Source: an uncultured Bacteroidota bacterium (GTDB taxonomy: Bacteria > Bacteroidota > Bacteroidia > JADZBD01). From it: DNA of 27,072 nt. The notes under the pieces were generated by a model, which had not been told where the DNA came from, ran no database searches, and worked only from the letters and a program-made list of their open reading frames with translations. Below are positions 15,354 to 23,768 of the stretch, piece after piece (positions within the stretch are counted from its first letter, which is position 1; each line of letters starts with the position of its first letter). The stretch lies in the NCBI GenBank assembly GCA_937924855.1, contig CALEYQ010000050.1, positions 1 through 27,072 on the forward strand, read 5' to 3'. The translations under genes were made by a program, and so were the position numbers.

Positions 15354-17513
15354 TTAATCAACGTTGTCGTGAAGGAAGGAGTTATTGGGCTTTATTTCAG
15401 CCTTTTTATCATCACCTTCCGAAAGCGTGTAACGCGATACATTTGATTCCGAAGAATGAGGTTTCTGGTCAAGCACAACGCCCTTTCTTACATAGGCGGG
15501 TTCATTTTCCAGCTCGGCCAGGCCGCTGGGCGATTTCAATTTGATGGAAAGTTCCTTCAGCTTGGAAATTCGCTCCTGAGCTTTCCGCTTTTGTTCTTCA
15601 GAAACAATTTGCTGTTCTTCGGAAACGGGATTTTCCTCGGTTTTGGAAATCAGGACCGGCTCTTCCGACTCAACTGGTTCTTCTGCTTTGGAGACAGGCT
15701 CCTCGGAAGGAGATTCCATAACGGGTTGATTTTCCAATTCCTCCAAATTGCTTTCAGGCAGCACAGGAGAAGTTTCGGCATTGATTCCCGTCACATTTAT
15801 TTCAACCTCACGGGTTTCCCCAGTGGGCTCGGTAACAAAGGCATCTTCCTCAACGGTGGGAAGTTCTTCCGCAACAGGTAATTCATCGGAGGACTCCATT
15901 TCGGGGAATCCGCTGTTTTCCCATTCTGAACTCTCAATTTCCGCAACCGGATTTTCATTTGAAAAGAGATCCTCGGTATCAGAAGTTTCGCTTACCACAG
16001 TATCAGAAGCTCCGGAAAACTCAGTTACTTCTTCGGGTGTGGACATTTCACTCAGGGAAGTAATGTTTATTTCGGAAACCGGGGTTTCCTCTGTTTCAGA
16101 CACCGGAAGTTCTTCAACAGAGTCTTCGACTTCAGAAACCGGAGTAGATTCAAGTTGTGACAAAAGCTCTTCGTCGCTGCTTACATCCATAACCGGAGTT
16201 TCATCCGATATAACAAGTGGCGACTCCTCGGGTTGAACCATTTCAATGATTTCGGGCTCTGCTTCTGCAGTTACCGGCTCAGAAACCGGAATTTCAACTT
16301 CCTCGTTTTGGGCTTCGGGTTCAACCACAGAATCTTCTTCTTTTTTCATCAAAACGGGCTCCATCAACTTGTCCTTTTCTTCCTGAGACAGCGTAGAGAA
16401 TCCGGGACCGGAGAGAGGGTCGGAAGATTCAATTTTCTTTTCTACGAGCGTGGTATTTGTAAAGGAGGGCTCAACCACTTCAGGTTTCACATCCTTATCT
16501 TCCAGTTTCAGGACTTTCTTTTCGGGTTTACGCATGGTTTCATAACCAACGATGGGGTTGGTCTGAAAGCCGGTAGCAATGATGGTAACATTCACCATTT
16601 CGCCCAGATTTTCATCCACTCCGTATCCGATTTTTATATCCGCAACGGTTCCGGTTGATTCCTGAATAAAATCGGTGATCTCACCCAATTCATCCATGGT
16701 CAACTCTTCTTTTCCGGAGGTAATATCCAAAAGAACATATTTAGCACCGGTTATATCATTGTCATTAAGCAGGGGCGAGGCCAGTGCCATTTCAACTGCC
16801 TTCATGGCGCGATCCTGGCCTGAAGCAGTTCCGGTTCCCATCAAGGCAACGCCGCTGTCTTTCATGGCTGTATAAACATCGTTGAAATCAACGTTCATGT
16901 GTTTGGTTAGACTGATGAGCTCGGCAATACTTTTGGCCGCGTTAGCCAGCACATTATCCGCCTGGGCAAAAGAGCTTTTCACACCCAGATTACCATAAAT
17001 CTCACGCAACTTATCGTTGGCAATTACCAAAAGGCAGTCTACCGACTTTTTCAATTGTTCAATACCTTCCTCTGCCTGGAGTCGTTTATTTTTTCCTTCA
17101 AAACTGAAAGGGATGGTAACAATGGCCACGGTCAGGATTCCCATATCTTTTGCGGTTTGGGCAATGATAGGAGCTCCACCCGTTCCGGTTCCACCACCCA
17201 TACCTGCGGTAATGAAAACCATTTTGGTGTTTTTTGCAAAACATTCCTTTACGGCTTCGAGGCTTTCCAGTGCCGATTTCATACCCACTTCGGGGAGTGA
17301 TCCTGCGCCCAGACCCTCGGTAAGAGATTCACCTAATTGGATTTTAATGGGAACCGGGCTGATTTCAAGAGCCTGGCGATCGGTATTACAAACAACAAAG
17401 TCAACACCCGTAATTCCGAGACGGAACATGTGGTTTACGGCATTACTGCCACCACCTCCAACACCAACTACTTTGATGATGGAAGCTAATTCTTTGGGTA
17501 GGTCGAAGCGCAT
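15354..17513 (-). CDS. ftsZ: Cell division protein FtsZ with very long acidic linker
   Basis: This 719-residue protein forms the tubulin-like GTPase Z-ring. The GTPase core is at about 10-325: GGGGSNAVNHM at 19-29, the tubulin signature GGGTGTGGAP at 106-115, NTDRQAL at 43-49, and T7-loop residues including NVDFNDVYTAM at 207-217. An unusually long linker (about 331-670) follows. From about 395 to 640 it has almost no Lys/Arg and holds many degenerate PVSE/PVAE repeats. The C-terminal peptide (about 672-719: PAYVRKGVVLDQKPHSSESNV, then NSFLHDNVD) matches the Bacteroidota pattern. It is the last gene before the terminator at 15305-15334, 84 bases after ftsA. Confidence 0.98.
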   Translation of the reverse strand: MRFDLPKELASIIKVVGVGGGGSNAVNHMFRLGITGVDFVVCNTDRQALEISPVPIKIQLGESLTEGLGAGSLPEVGMKSALESLEAVKECFAKNTKMVFITAGMGGGTGTGGAPIIAQTAKDMGILTVAIVTIPFSFEGKNKRLQAEEGIEQLKKSVDCLLVIANDKLREIYGNLGVKSSFAQADNVLANAAKSIAELISLTKHMNVDFNDVYTAMKDSGVALMGTGTASGQDRAMKAVEMALASPLLNDNDITGAKYVLLDITSGKEELTMDELGEITDFIQESTGTVADIKIGYGVDENLGEMVNVTIIATGFQTNPIVGYETMRKPEKKVLKLEDKDVKPEVVEPSFTNTTLVEKKIESSDPLSGPGFSTLSQEEKDKLMEPVLMKKEEDSVVEPEAQNEEVEIPVSEPVTAEAEPEIIEMVQPEESPLVISDETPVMDVSSDEELLSQLESTPVSEVEDSVEELPVSETEETPVSEINITSLSEMSTPEEVTEFSGASDTVVSETSDTEDLFSNENPVAEIESSEWENSGFPEMESSDELPVAEELPTVEEDAFVTEPTGETREVEINVTGINAETSPVLPESNLEELENQPVMESPSEEPVSKAEEPVESEEPVLISKTEENPVSEEQQIVSEEQKRKAQERISKLKELSIKLKSPSGLAELENEPAYVRKGVVLDQKPHSSESNVSRYTLSEGDDKKAEIKPNNSFLHDNVD

Positions 17514-17545
17514 GGTAAAAAGGTTTTGGCTAAAATTAGAGCAAA

Positions 17546-17570
17546 GACCGGGAGGTAATTTCTACCGGTC
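17546..17570 (-). promoter_or_regulatory. Inverted repeat between ftsA and ftsZ
   Basis: GACCGG (17546-17551) and CCGGTC (17565-17570) form a 6-bp stem with a 13-base loop; an alternative inner pairing of GGTA/TACC is also possible. It lies in the 84-base ftsA-ftsZ gap, about 33 bases before the ftsZ ATG, without a T-run, so it is not an intrinsic terminator. It may be an RNA processing, attenuation or operator site. No good promoter was found in the gap. Confidence 0.4.
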
Positions 17571-17597
17571 AATAACTTTTCCACGGCCCGATGTGAA

Positions 17598-18869
17598 TTA
17601 CTTATGGTCGGGATCCTCTTCGAACCATTGCTTTCCCTTGGTGAGAATACGATCGAGAAAACTGCCTTTCGATTTTTTTGAATGGGTTGAAATGGCTTCA
17701 TTTTTCAATCCGCCGTTTCTTTCGGAGGCCTCCAGGCCTTTGATTACAAGCCCTACAGCCGTAGCATACATTGGGCTGGTAACTTCTTCATTACTCTTGG
17801 CAAGATGTTCATTAGGATATCCGATGCGGGTATCCATTCCGGTAATATATTCCATCAGTTGGGTGATGTGTTTCAACTGGGCACCACCCCCTGTAACCAC
17901 AATTCCTCCGGCCAGTTTCTTCTCATACCCTGAATTTTTTATTTCCAGGTAAACATGCTCAATGATTTCCTCCATTCGGGCCTGAATGATATTGGCCAGA
18001 TTTTTCACGGAAATTTCTTTGGGTTCTCTGCCCCGCAATCCGGGAATGGAAACAATTTCATTTTCCAGCGTTTCATTCGCAAAGGCGGAACCGAACTTAA
18101 CTTTCAGCAATTCGGCCTGTCGGTGAATGATGGAGCAACCCTCCTTGATATCTTCGGTAATTACATTACCTCCGAAAGGAATTACACCCGTATGCCGGAT
18201 TATGCCGTCGTAAAAAACAGCTATGTCGGTGGTACCGCCCCCGATATCTACCAGGGCCACACCGGCTTCCTTTTCTTCATCCGACAGCACCGCTGAGGCA
18301 CTTGCCAAAGGTTCCAACACCAGATCAACTACCTGCAGATTGGCCTTCAACACACATTTATTGATGTTGTTCATGGCAGCTACCTGTCCTGTGATAATGT
18401 GAAAGTTGGCTTCAAGACGAATGCCCGACATTCCAATCGGATCTCTGATACCCTGTTCATTATCTACGATATACTCCTGAGGAAGCACATGGATAATTTC
18501 TTCTCCCGGCAACATAACCAGGCGGTACATATCATCAATAAGGGCATCGATATCCTTTTGTCCGATTTCATCTTCCATGCTTTTCCGGGTATATATGCCC
18601 CGGTGTTGCAAACTTTTAATGTGCTGCCCGGCTATTCCCACCGAAACCATGTGAATATCGACACCGGATCGGTCGGCCGCTTCCTGTACGGCCATTTTAA
18701 TGGCCTGAACGGTTTTTTCAATATTTACCACAACACCGCGCATAACGCCGTGAGAATCGCATTTGCCTATGCCCAGAATCTCAATTTTTCCAAATTCATT
18801 TTTTCTGCCGACAATAGCAGCGATTTTGGTGGTACCAATGTCAAGGCCTACTACAATTTCTGAATCCAT
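17598..18869 (-). CDS. ftsA: Cell division protein FtsA
   Basis: This 423-residue actin-fold ATPase anchors FtsZ to the membrane and recruits later division proteins. Phosphate-1 motif GLDIGTTKIAAIVG at 8-21, the SHGVMRGVVVNIEKT segment at about 39-53, the second phosphate motif DIGGGTTDIAVF at about 207-218, and adenosine motif VVTGGGAQLKHI at about 328-339 are all present. The C-terminus is basic and amphipathic (SFLDRILTKGKQWFEED), as expected for the membrane-targeting helix. It starts 1 base after the ftsQ stop. Confidence 0.97.
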   Translation of the reverse strand: MDSEIVVGLDIGTTKIAAIVGRKNEFGKIEILGIGKCDSHGVMRGVVVNIEKTVQAIKMAVQEAADRSGVDIHMVSVGIAGQHIKSLQHRGIYTRKSMEDEIGQKDIDALIDDMYRLVMLPGEEIIHVLPQEYIVDNEQGIRDPIGMSGIRLEANFHIITGQVAAMNNINKCVLKANLQVVDLVLEPLASASAVLSDEEKEAGVALVDIGGGTTDIAVFYDGIIRHTGVIPFGGNVITEDIKEGCSIIHRQAELLKVKFGSAFANETLENEIVSIPGLRGREPKEISVKNLANIIQARMEEIIEHVYLEIKNSGYEKKLAGGIVVTGGGAQLKHITQLMEYITGMDTRIGYPNEHLAKSNEEVTSPMYATAVGLVIKGLEASERNGGLKNEAISTHSKKSKGSFLDRILTKGKQWFEEDPDHK

Positions 18870-18870
18870 T

Positions 18871-19665
18871 TCAATTTATTTTAGTGCAAACTATCTGATT
18901 ATAAAATTTCAAATTTAGGGTGTCGTACCGGTTCCAACCCGTAAAAGCAAGGCCTTCCCGGTAAAAAATTTCAAGCTTTCTGAATTTCTGTGCCATCCGG
19001 GTTGTATCGCCGAAAATTATTCTGTGATCGCCCACACGGGGAATTAATTCGAACTCTCCCGATTCGTTCACAAATATCTGGTCTACCTGGGCTTTCCACA
19101 AAGGGTTTCTCATAATAAAATTGCAGAACTTATAAACATCGTGGAGCATTTTGGTGCTTGCGGTATCCGCAAGGGGCAGACTTGCATAGGTATTGCCGTA
19201 AACCCCGGCAAATGTTCCGGGAATTTTTCCGGTAACCAGAGGTACACGGGGTGTATAGAGGGGGCTCCAGAGCATGGGATTCCCTTCCGTGTCGAGGTAA
19301 AATGACTCGCCTGCTGCATTCAGGATACGGCAAAGAGCTTCCTTCTGCCAGATTTTTACGCGGATATTTCCATCAATATCCATAAATACCTCAGCCTTTT
19401 TTACCCAGGGATTGGAATTTACTTTCCATTCGAGGTGATTGATATTAATCTCGCCCAGGGGAATGCCTCCGGCTTCCGTGTTGCTGTGGCCAAGGGCTTC
19501 CATAATTTCTTTTTCACTTACGAATCCCGGTTCTTTTTCCCCTTCAAACACAATGGAAATTTCTCCGGTGCGGTTGCCGGCATTTTGTCTCAGGGAAAAT
19601 CCCCAGGCAACCAGGATAAGGAAAATTAATCCCAGCCAAAGTGATATGCGAACTGCTTTATGCAT
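18871..19665 (-). CDS. ftsQ: Cell division protein FtsQ
   Basis: This 264-residue bitopic protein has a short cytoplasmic start, a membrane segment at about 7-24 (ISLWLGLIFLILVAWGFSL), and a periplasmic part. FtsQ sequences diverge strongly, and the call rests on size, topology, the POTRA-like region at about 35-105 and the FtsQ-like segment after it (WVKKAEVFMDIDGNIRVKIWQKEALCRI), plus position between murC and ftsA. It links FtsA/FtsZ to the periplasmic septal enzymes. It overlaps the murC end by 8 bases, so expression is coupled. Confidence 0.88.
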   Translation of the reverse strand: MHKAVRISLWLGLIFLILVAWGFSLRQNAGNRTGEISIVFEGEKEPGFVSEKEIMEALGHSNTEAGGIPLGEININHLEWKVNSNPWVKKAEVFMDIDGNIRVKIWQKEALCRILNAAGESFYLDTEGNPMLWSPLYTPRVPLVTGKIPGTFAGVYGNTYASLPLADTASTKMLHDVYKFCNFIMRNPLWKAQVDQIFVNESGEFELIPRVGDHRIIFGDTTRMAQKFRKLEIFYREGLAFTGWNRYDTLNLKFYNQIVCTKIN

Positions 19666-21043
19666 CCAGACTCAGCATTGTTTCTTTCAATTGAGGCACC
19701 AACCGGTCAATATCGCCCGCCCCCATACTCACCAGAATTTCAGGCCGGAGGTCCTGAATATGGGCTGAAAGTTCTGATTTAGAAACCAATGTTTTATACG
19801 GGCATGAAATATTTTTCAACAACTCACCGGAAGTAACTCCGGGAATGGGCTTTTCCCGGGCCGGATAAATGTCTAAAAGTATCAGCTTATCTGCCTTTCC
19901 AAGTTCTCTGGCAAATTCGGATAAAAAATCGCGGGTTCGGGTAAATAAATGGGGCTGAAAAACAAGGGTTATTTCTTTTCCGGGATACAACTCCTTTATG
20001 CCCCCAAGTGCAGCCCGTATTTCTTCGGGGTGATGGGCATAATCATCGATATAAACCCGGTTCTTTTTCCTTACATGGAATTCAAACCTTCGGGCAACGC
20101 CCTTAAAGGTGGAAATACCATTCAGGATTCCGGTTTTGCTATGCCCTGTTAAGTGGGCCAATGCAGCTGCTCCCAAGGCATTCTGTACATTATGCCGGCC
20201 CGGGAGCGCCAAGGAAACATTCGTCCATAAAACATCAGGACCCTTGATATCAAAAACAAACTTCCCGTCTTCAACACGAATGTTTTCCGCTTTGAAATCC
20301 GCTTTCGGTTCAAATCCATAAGTAAAATACCCATCTTTTTTACCACCGTATAAATCCGGGTTAATCTGAGAGGCAACAAGGGTAAATCCATTCGTCTTTC
20401 TTTTTCCCAAAAATTCATTGTACGATTCCCTTACTCCTTTTCCCGATTGATAAATATCGAGGTGATCAGGATCCATAGAGGTTAAAATGATATGTGCCGG
20501 TTCCAGGGTAAGGAAGGATCGGTCGTATTCATCCGCCTCAATGACCCAATCTCCTGATTTTCCAAAAAGCACATTGCTGCCATAATTCTGTGAAATGCCA
20601 CCCAAAAATGCCTGGCAATCGTTACCTGCGGTTCTCAGGAAATGAGCCAGCATGGTAGATGTGGTGGTTTTTCCATGCGTCCCCGCAACGGCAAATGTTT
20701 TTGCCGACTTTGAAATTAATCCCAGCAACTGAGATCTTTTCAGTATTTCAACGCCTGATTTTTTATAAAAAACCAGCTGGGGATGATCCACGGGAATGGC
20801 CGGTGTGAACGTCACAAGCAGCTCTTTATCTGCCGGGTTGGAAAATTCATCCGGCAGAGCGGTTATGCTATCCTCATAAACAACTTTGATTCCCTCCTTT
20901 TCCAATGCCCCGGTAATGTCGGAAGGCGTTTTGTCATACCCGCCTGTCACCCAGCCCATTTTTTTAAAATAAAGAGCCAGGGCACTCATCCCAATGCCAC
21001 CAATCCCAAGAAAAAATAATTTTCCGGGCTTACCTACTTCCAT
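19658..21043 (-). CDS. murC: UDP-N-acetylmuramate--L-alanine ligase
   Basis: This 461-residue cytoplasmic enzyme adds L-Ala to UDP-MurNAc. The nucleotide-sugar domain has GIGGIGMS at 13-20. The central ATPase domain has GTHGKTTT at 121-128, EADEYDRSFL at 169-178 and DPDHLDIY at about 191-198. The C-terminal domain has YIDDYAHHPEEIRA, the MurC-specific motif. Its size is typical. It overlaps the murG gene by 10 bases and ftsQ by 8 bases. No murB or ddl lies between murC and ftsQ, unlike the E. coli order. Confidence 0.97.
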   Translation of the reverse strand: MEVGKPGKLFFLGIGGIGMSALALYFKKMGWVTGGYDKTPSDITGALEKEGIKVVYEDSITALPDEFSNPADKELLVTFTPAIPVDHPQLVFYKKSGVEILKRSQLLGLISKSAKTFAVAGTHGKTTTSTMLAHFLRTAGNDCQAFLGGISQNYGSNVLFGKSGDWVIEADEYDRSFLTLEPAHIILTSMDPDHLDIYQSGKGVRESYNEFLGKRKTNGFTLVASQINPDLYGGKKDGYFTYGFEPKADFKAENIRVEDGKFVFDIKGPDVLWTNVSLALPGRHNVQNALGAAALAHLTGHSKTGILNGISTFKGVARRFEFHVRKKNRVYIDDYAHHPEEIRAALGGIKELYPGKEITLVFQPHLFTRTRDFLSEFARELGKADKLILLDIYPAREKPIPGVTSGELLKNISCPYKTLVSKSELSAHIQDLRPEILVSMGAGDIDRLVPQLKETMLSLDA

Positions 21044-22134
21044 TTTTCGTTATAGAGTTTCATGCCAATATCCGCAATTTCTTTTGCAGCCTGAGGCCGG
21101 GCAAAATCGGCCAAAGCCTGTTTCATTTCATTTTGAATATTTTCTGCCCGGCACAATTCCAATACTTTTCCCAACAAGAGTGAGCTTACCTCATTTTCGC
21201 GAACCATCCAGGCGGCTTTATTTTTCACCAGAGCATTTGCATTTTTTGTCTGATGATCTTCGGCAACATAAGGAGAGGGAACCAACACCGCCGGCTTCCG
21301 GGTTACAGAAATCTCAGAAATGGTAAGAGCTCCGGCTCGGCAAACAACTATGTCAGCTGCTGCATAGGCTAAATCCATCCGCTCCACGAACTCCATTCGA
21401 CGAATTCGGGGAAATGGATCGGAATATCCGGGAAAGGAATTTTTGAAATTTCTACCCGTTTGCCAGATTGCCTGAATTCCTGCATCCTGCAAGGCAGGGG
21501 AATTTTCCACCATAAATTTATTAAGGGAATATGCGCCCAGGCTTCCTCCCGTAACCAGGATCAGGGGCTGGTCCTTGGAGAGGGAGAAAAAGTTTCTTGC
21601 CTCCTCCCTTGAAATTCCGGGCTTTACAAGATCAGCGCGAACCGGGTTCCCCGTAAAAATTATTTTTCCCTTCGGGAAGAATTGTTCCATGCCGGGATAA
21701 GCCACGCAAATGGCATTTACTTTTTTTGCGAGCAGTTTATTGGTTATGCCCGGGAAAGAATTCTGTTCCTGAATCAGTGTTGGAATTCCCATGCCTGAGG
21801 CCACTTTTAATAAAGGGCCACTGGCATAACCTCCGGTTCCTACAACCAAACCCGGGGAAAAACTACGGATAAGTTTGCGGGCTTTTCTTAAGCTGGATAT
21901 TATTTTAAAGGGCAAGCTGATATTTCGCCAGAGGTTTTTCCGTTGAAATCCTGAGATCCATAAACCCTCGATTGGGTATCCGGCCGCCGGTACTTTTTCC
22001 ATTTCCATTCTGCCCAAAGCCCCAACGAATAAAAATTCCACTTCAGAAAGGTTCCTGAAGGCTTCCGCAATGGCGAGGGCGGGAAAAATATGCCCACCCG
22101 TACCGCCTCCACTAATCATTATCCTTTTCTTCAT
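21034..22134 (-). CDS. murG: UDP-GlcNAc:lipid I GlcNAc transferase (lipid II synthase)
   Basis: This 366-residue GT-B glycosyltransferase works at the inner face of the membrane. Visible motifs are GGGTGGHIFPALAIA at 9-23 (N-terminal G loop), VGTGGYASGP at 98-107, QEQNSFPG at 122-129, GNPVR at 162-166, VTGGSLGA for the third G loop, and the C-terminal donor motif CRAGALTISE followed by PSPYVAEDHQTKNA. It makes lipid II from lipid I. It overlaps ftsW by 23 bases and murC by 10 bases. Confidence 0.97.
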   Translation of the reverse strand: MKKRIMISGGGTGGHIFPALAIAEAFRNLSEVEFLFVGALGRMEMEKVPAAGYPIEGLWISGFQRKNLWRNISLPFKIISSLRKARKLIRSFSPGLVVGTGGYASGPLLKVASGMGIPTLIQEQNSFPGITNKLLAKKVNAICVAYPGMEQFFPKGKIIFTGNPVRADLVKPGISREEARNFFSLSKDQPLILVTGGSLGAYSLNKFMVENSPALQDAGIQAIWQTGRNFKNSFPGYSDPFPRIRRMEFVERMDLAYAAADIVVCRAGALTISEISVTRKPAVLVPSPYVAEDHQTKNANALVKNKAAWMVRENEVSSLLLGKVLELCRAENIQNEMKQALADFARPQAAKEIADIGMKLYNEKWK

Positions 22135-23278
22135 CTCCGGAATTTTCAGTTTGGCCGGCCTCTGTTTCCCGGCTTACGCTGAGTAAAACACCTAATGATA
22201 TCCCGGTAAACCAGATTGAAGTTCCGCCCATACTTATCAGGGGCAGTGGTTGTCCGGTAACAGGAAATAAATTCACAGCTACGGCCATATTGATAAAAGC
22301 CTGAAAAACGAGTCCGAAAGCCAATCCAACCGCCACCAGCGACCCGAATGTTTTGCCGCAGCGGGATGATATCCGGACTGCCCTGAAAAAAATTATGATG
22401 TAGAAAAAAATCATAATTATTCCAATGGCACCGCCCAATTGCTCCAATATCATGGCAAAAATAAAATCGGAAGAAGCCTGAGGTAAAAAGGAACGCTGGT
22501 CGCTGTTACCTAATCCTTTTCCAAACAGAAAATTAGAACTTCCAATAGCCGTCTTTGCCATTTCGGCCTGGTAATTTTCTTTTTCTGTTCCTTTTTGGAA
22601 ATCCAGGATTCTTTGTTTCCAGGTTTCTCCCCGCGGAATAATACCCGGGGCAAAAATGACCAGAGATACAATGATGCCCCCAAAGACAAGTCCAGAACCT
22701 AAAACCGCCAGCAAATGCAACAATTTTGCCCTTCCCACAAACATTATAACCATGGAAACCAGAAACAACATAACGGCCGTTGATAGGTTGGTGGGAAAAA
22801 TAAGGCCACAGATTATGATAACCGGAAGCACCACCGGCAAAAATCCTTTTTTAAAATCGTGCAAAATTTCCTGTTTTATACTAAGCATCCTCGACAAATA
22901 AATTATCAGTGAAACCTTTGCCAGATCGCTGGGCTGAAAGGTGAGACCAAGGAAAGGAATTTCGATCCACCGTCCAGCTTCTCCCGCTTTTACGCCCCAA
23001 AACATAGCGTAAATAAGAAGCGGGATGGAAACAAAAACCCCAATCTGTGACAGTCTTGAAAAATAATGATAGTTGATTTTGTGGGTCAGATATATAATTA
23101 CCACACCCAGGCAAATGATGGTGCCGTGTTTAATCAGATAATAAAAGGTATTGCCCCCCCGGTATTTAAAAGCCAGGTTACCGATAGAGCTATACACTAC
23201 CAAAATAGAAAGCACTGAAAGTAACAGGATAATTACCCAGATTACTTTGTCGCCCTTTATGCCTTTTAACAGATTCAA
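22112..23278 (-). CDS. ftsW: SEDS-family septal glycosyltransferase FtsW
   Basis: This 388-residue polytopic protein has about ten membrane segments. SEDS marks include the FQPSDLAKVSLIIYLSR segment (about 117-133), the SSDFIFAMILEQLGG region of the large extracytoplasmic part, and the C-terminal VTGQPLPLISMGGTSIW segment. SEDS proteins polymerise glycan from lipid II together with a class B penicillin-binding protein. Location between murD and murG favours FtsW over RodA. Its ATG overlaps the stop of the MurD-like gene (ATGA at 23278-23275). It ends in a hydrophilic tail (TEAGQTENSGDEEKDND). Confidence 0.95.
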   Translation of the reverse strand: MNLLKGIKGDKVIWVIILLLSVLSILVVYSSIGNLAFKYRGGNTFYYLIKHGTIICLGVVIIYLTHKINYHYFSRLSQIGVFVSIPLLIYAMFWGVKAGEAGRWIEIPFLGLTFQPSDLAKVSLIIYLSRMLSIKQEILHDFKKGFLPVVLPVIIICGLIFPTNLSTAVMLFLVSMVIMFVGRAKLLHLLAVLGSGLVFGGIIVSLVIFAPGIIPRGETWKQRILDFQKGTEKENYQAEMAKTAIGSSNFLFGKGLGNSDQRSFLPQASSDFIFAMILEQLGGAIGIIMIFFYIIIFFRAVRISSRCGKTFGSLVAVGLAFGLVFQAFINMAVAVNLFPVTGQPLPLISMGGTSIWFTGISLGVLLSVSRETEAGQTENSGDEEKDND

Positions 23279-23760
23279 GGTAAGTTGTTATAAAAATTTA
23301 CAAAAGCGGCTCTGAACTCCTCGCCCCGTCCCCGGAAATTATCAACCAAATCAAATCCCGGACAGGCAGGGGAAAGCAAGGCAATATCACCAGAGGAGCC
23401 ATAGGCAAGCGCACATCCCACAGCCTCTTCTACCGAAAGGGCCTTAACAAAAAAAGGTGACTCGCGCTGAAACCTTCTTTGAATCCGGCCGCTGTCGTGA
23501 CTGAGGCAAACAATGCCTTTTACTTTGGCGTATACCAGGCTTTCGAGAACTCCGTAATCAATCCCCGAATCACTTCCGCCCATTATCCAAATAACATTCT
23601 TCCCGCATTCGAGTCCGTGGAGAGTAGTCCATGTATCCCCTACTCTGATGGATCCGGAATCATTAATGAAGGAAATGCCATTAATTTCGCCAAGGGGTTC
23701 GAACCGATGGTCAAACAATCCGCTTGGAGAAAGTTTTTTTGCTTTCTTTTTCTGGATCAT
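23275..23760 (-). CDS. Stand-alone MurD C-terminal-domain paralogue
   Basis: This intact 161-residue frame aligns along its whole length with residues about 305-445 of the MurD encoded just upstream, i.e. the third (glutamate ligase C) domain only. Shared marks are HR at 18-19, FINDS at 31-35, VIWIMGGSDSGIDY at 56-69, KGIVCLSHD at 81-89, ALLSPACPGFD at 127-137 and DNFRGRGEEF at 140-149. Missing: the SKATN stretch of MurD (here SGSIR), so the Lys and Thr contacts are gone, and there is no ATPase or UDP-MurNAc domain at all. It cannot be a MurD by itself. It starts 8 bases after the murD stop and overlaps ftsW by 4 bases, suggesting conserved co-expression; an N-terminal basic patch (KKKAKK) precedes the domain. 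Its role is unknown: a regulatory or scaffold subunit, or a decaying duplicate. Confidence 0.85.
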   Translation of the reverse strand: MIQKKKAKKLSPSGLFDHRFEPLGEINGISFINDSGSIRVGDTWTTLHGLECGKNVIWIMGGSDSGIDYGVLESLVYAKVKGIVCLSHDSGRIQRRFQRESPFFVKALSVEEAVGCALAYGSSGDIALLSPACPGFDLVDNFRGRGEEFRAAFVNFYNNLP

Positions 23761-23768
23761 AAAAAAAT

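Noticed and set aside
23275..23760. Possibility that the MurD-like frame is the broken 3' end of a frameshifted murD.
   Set aside because: The upstream murD is complete with its own third domain, and the small frame repeats that domain with about half its residues changed, so it is a separate paralogue and not a frameshift product.
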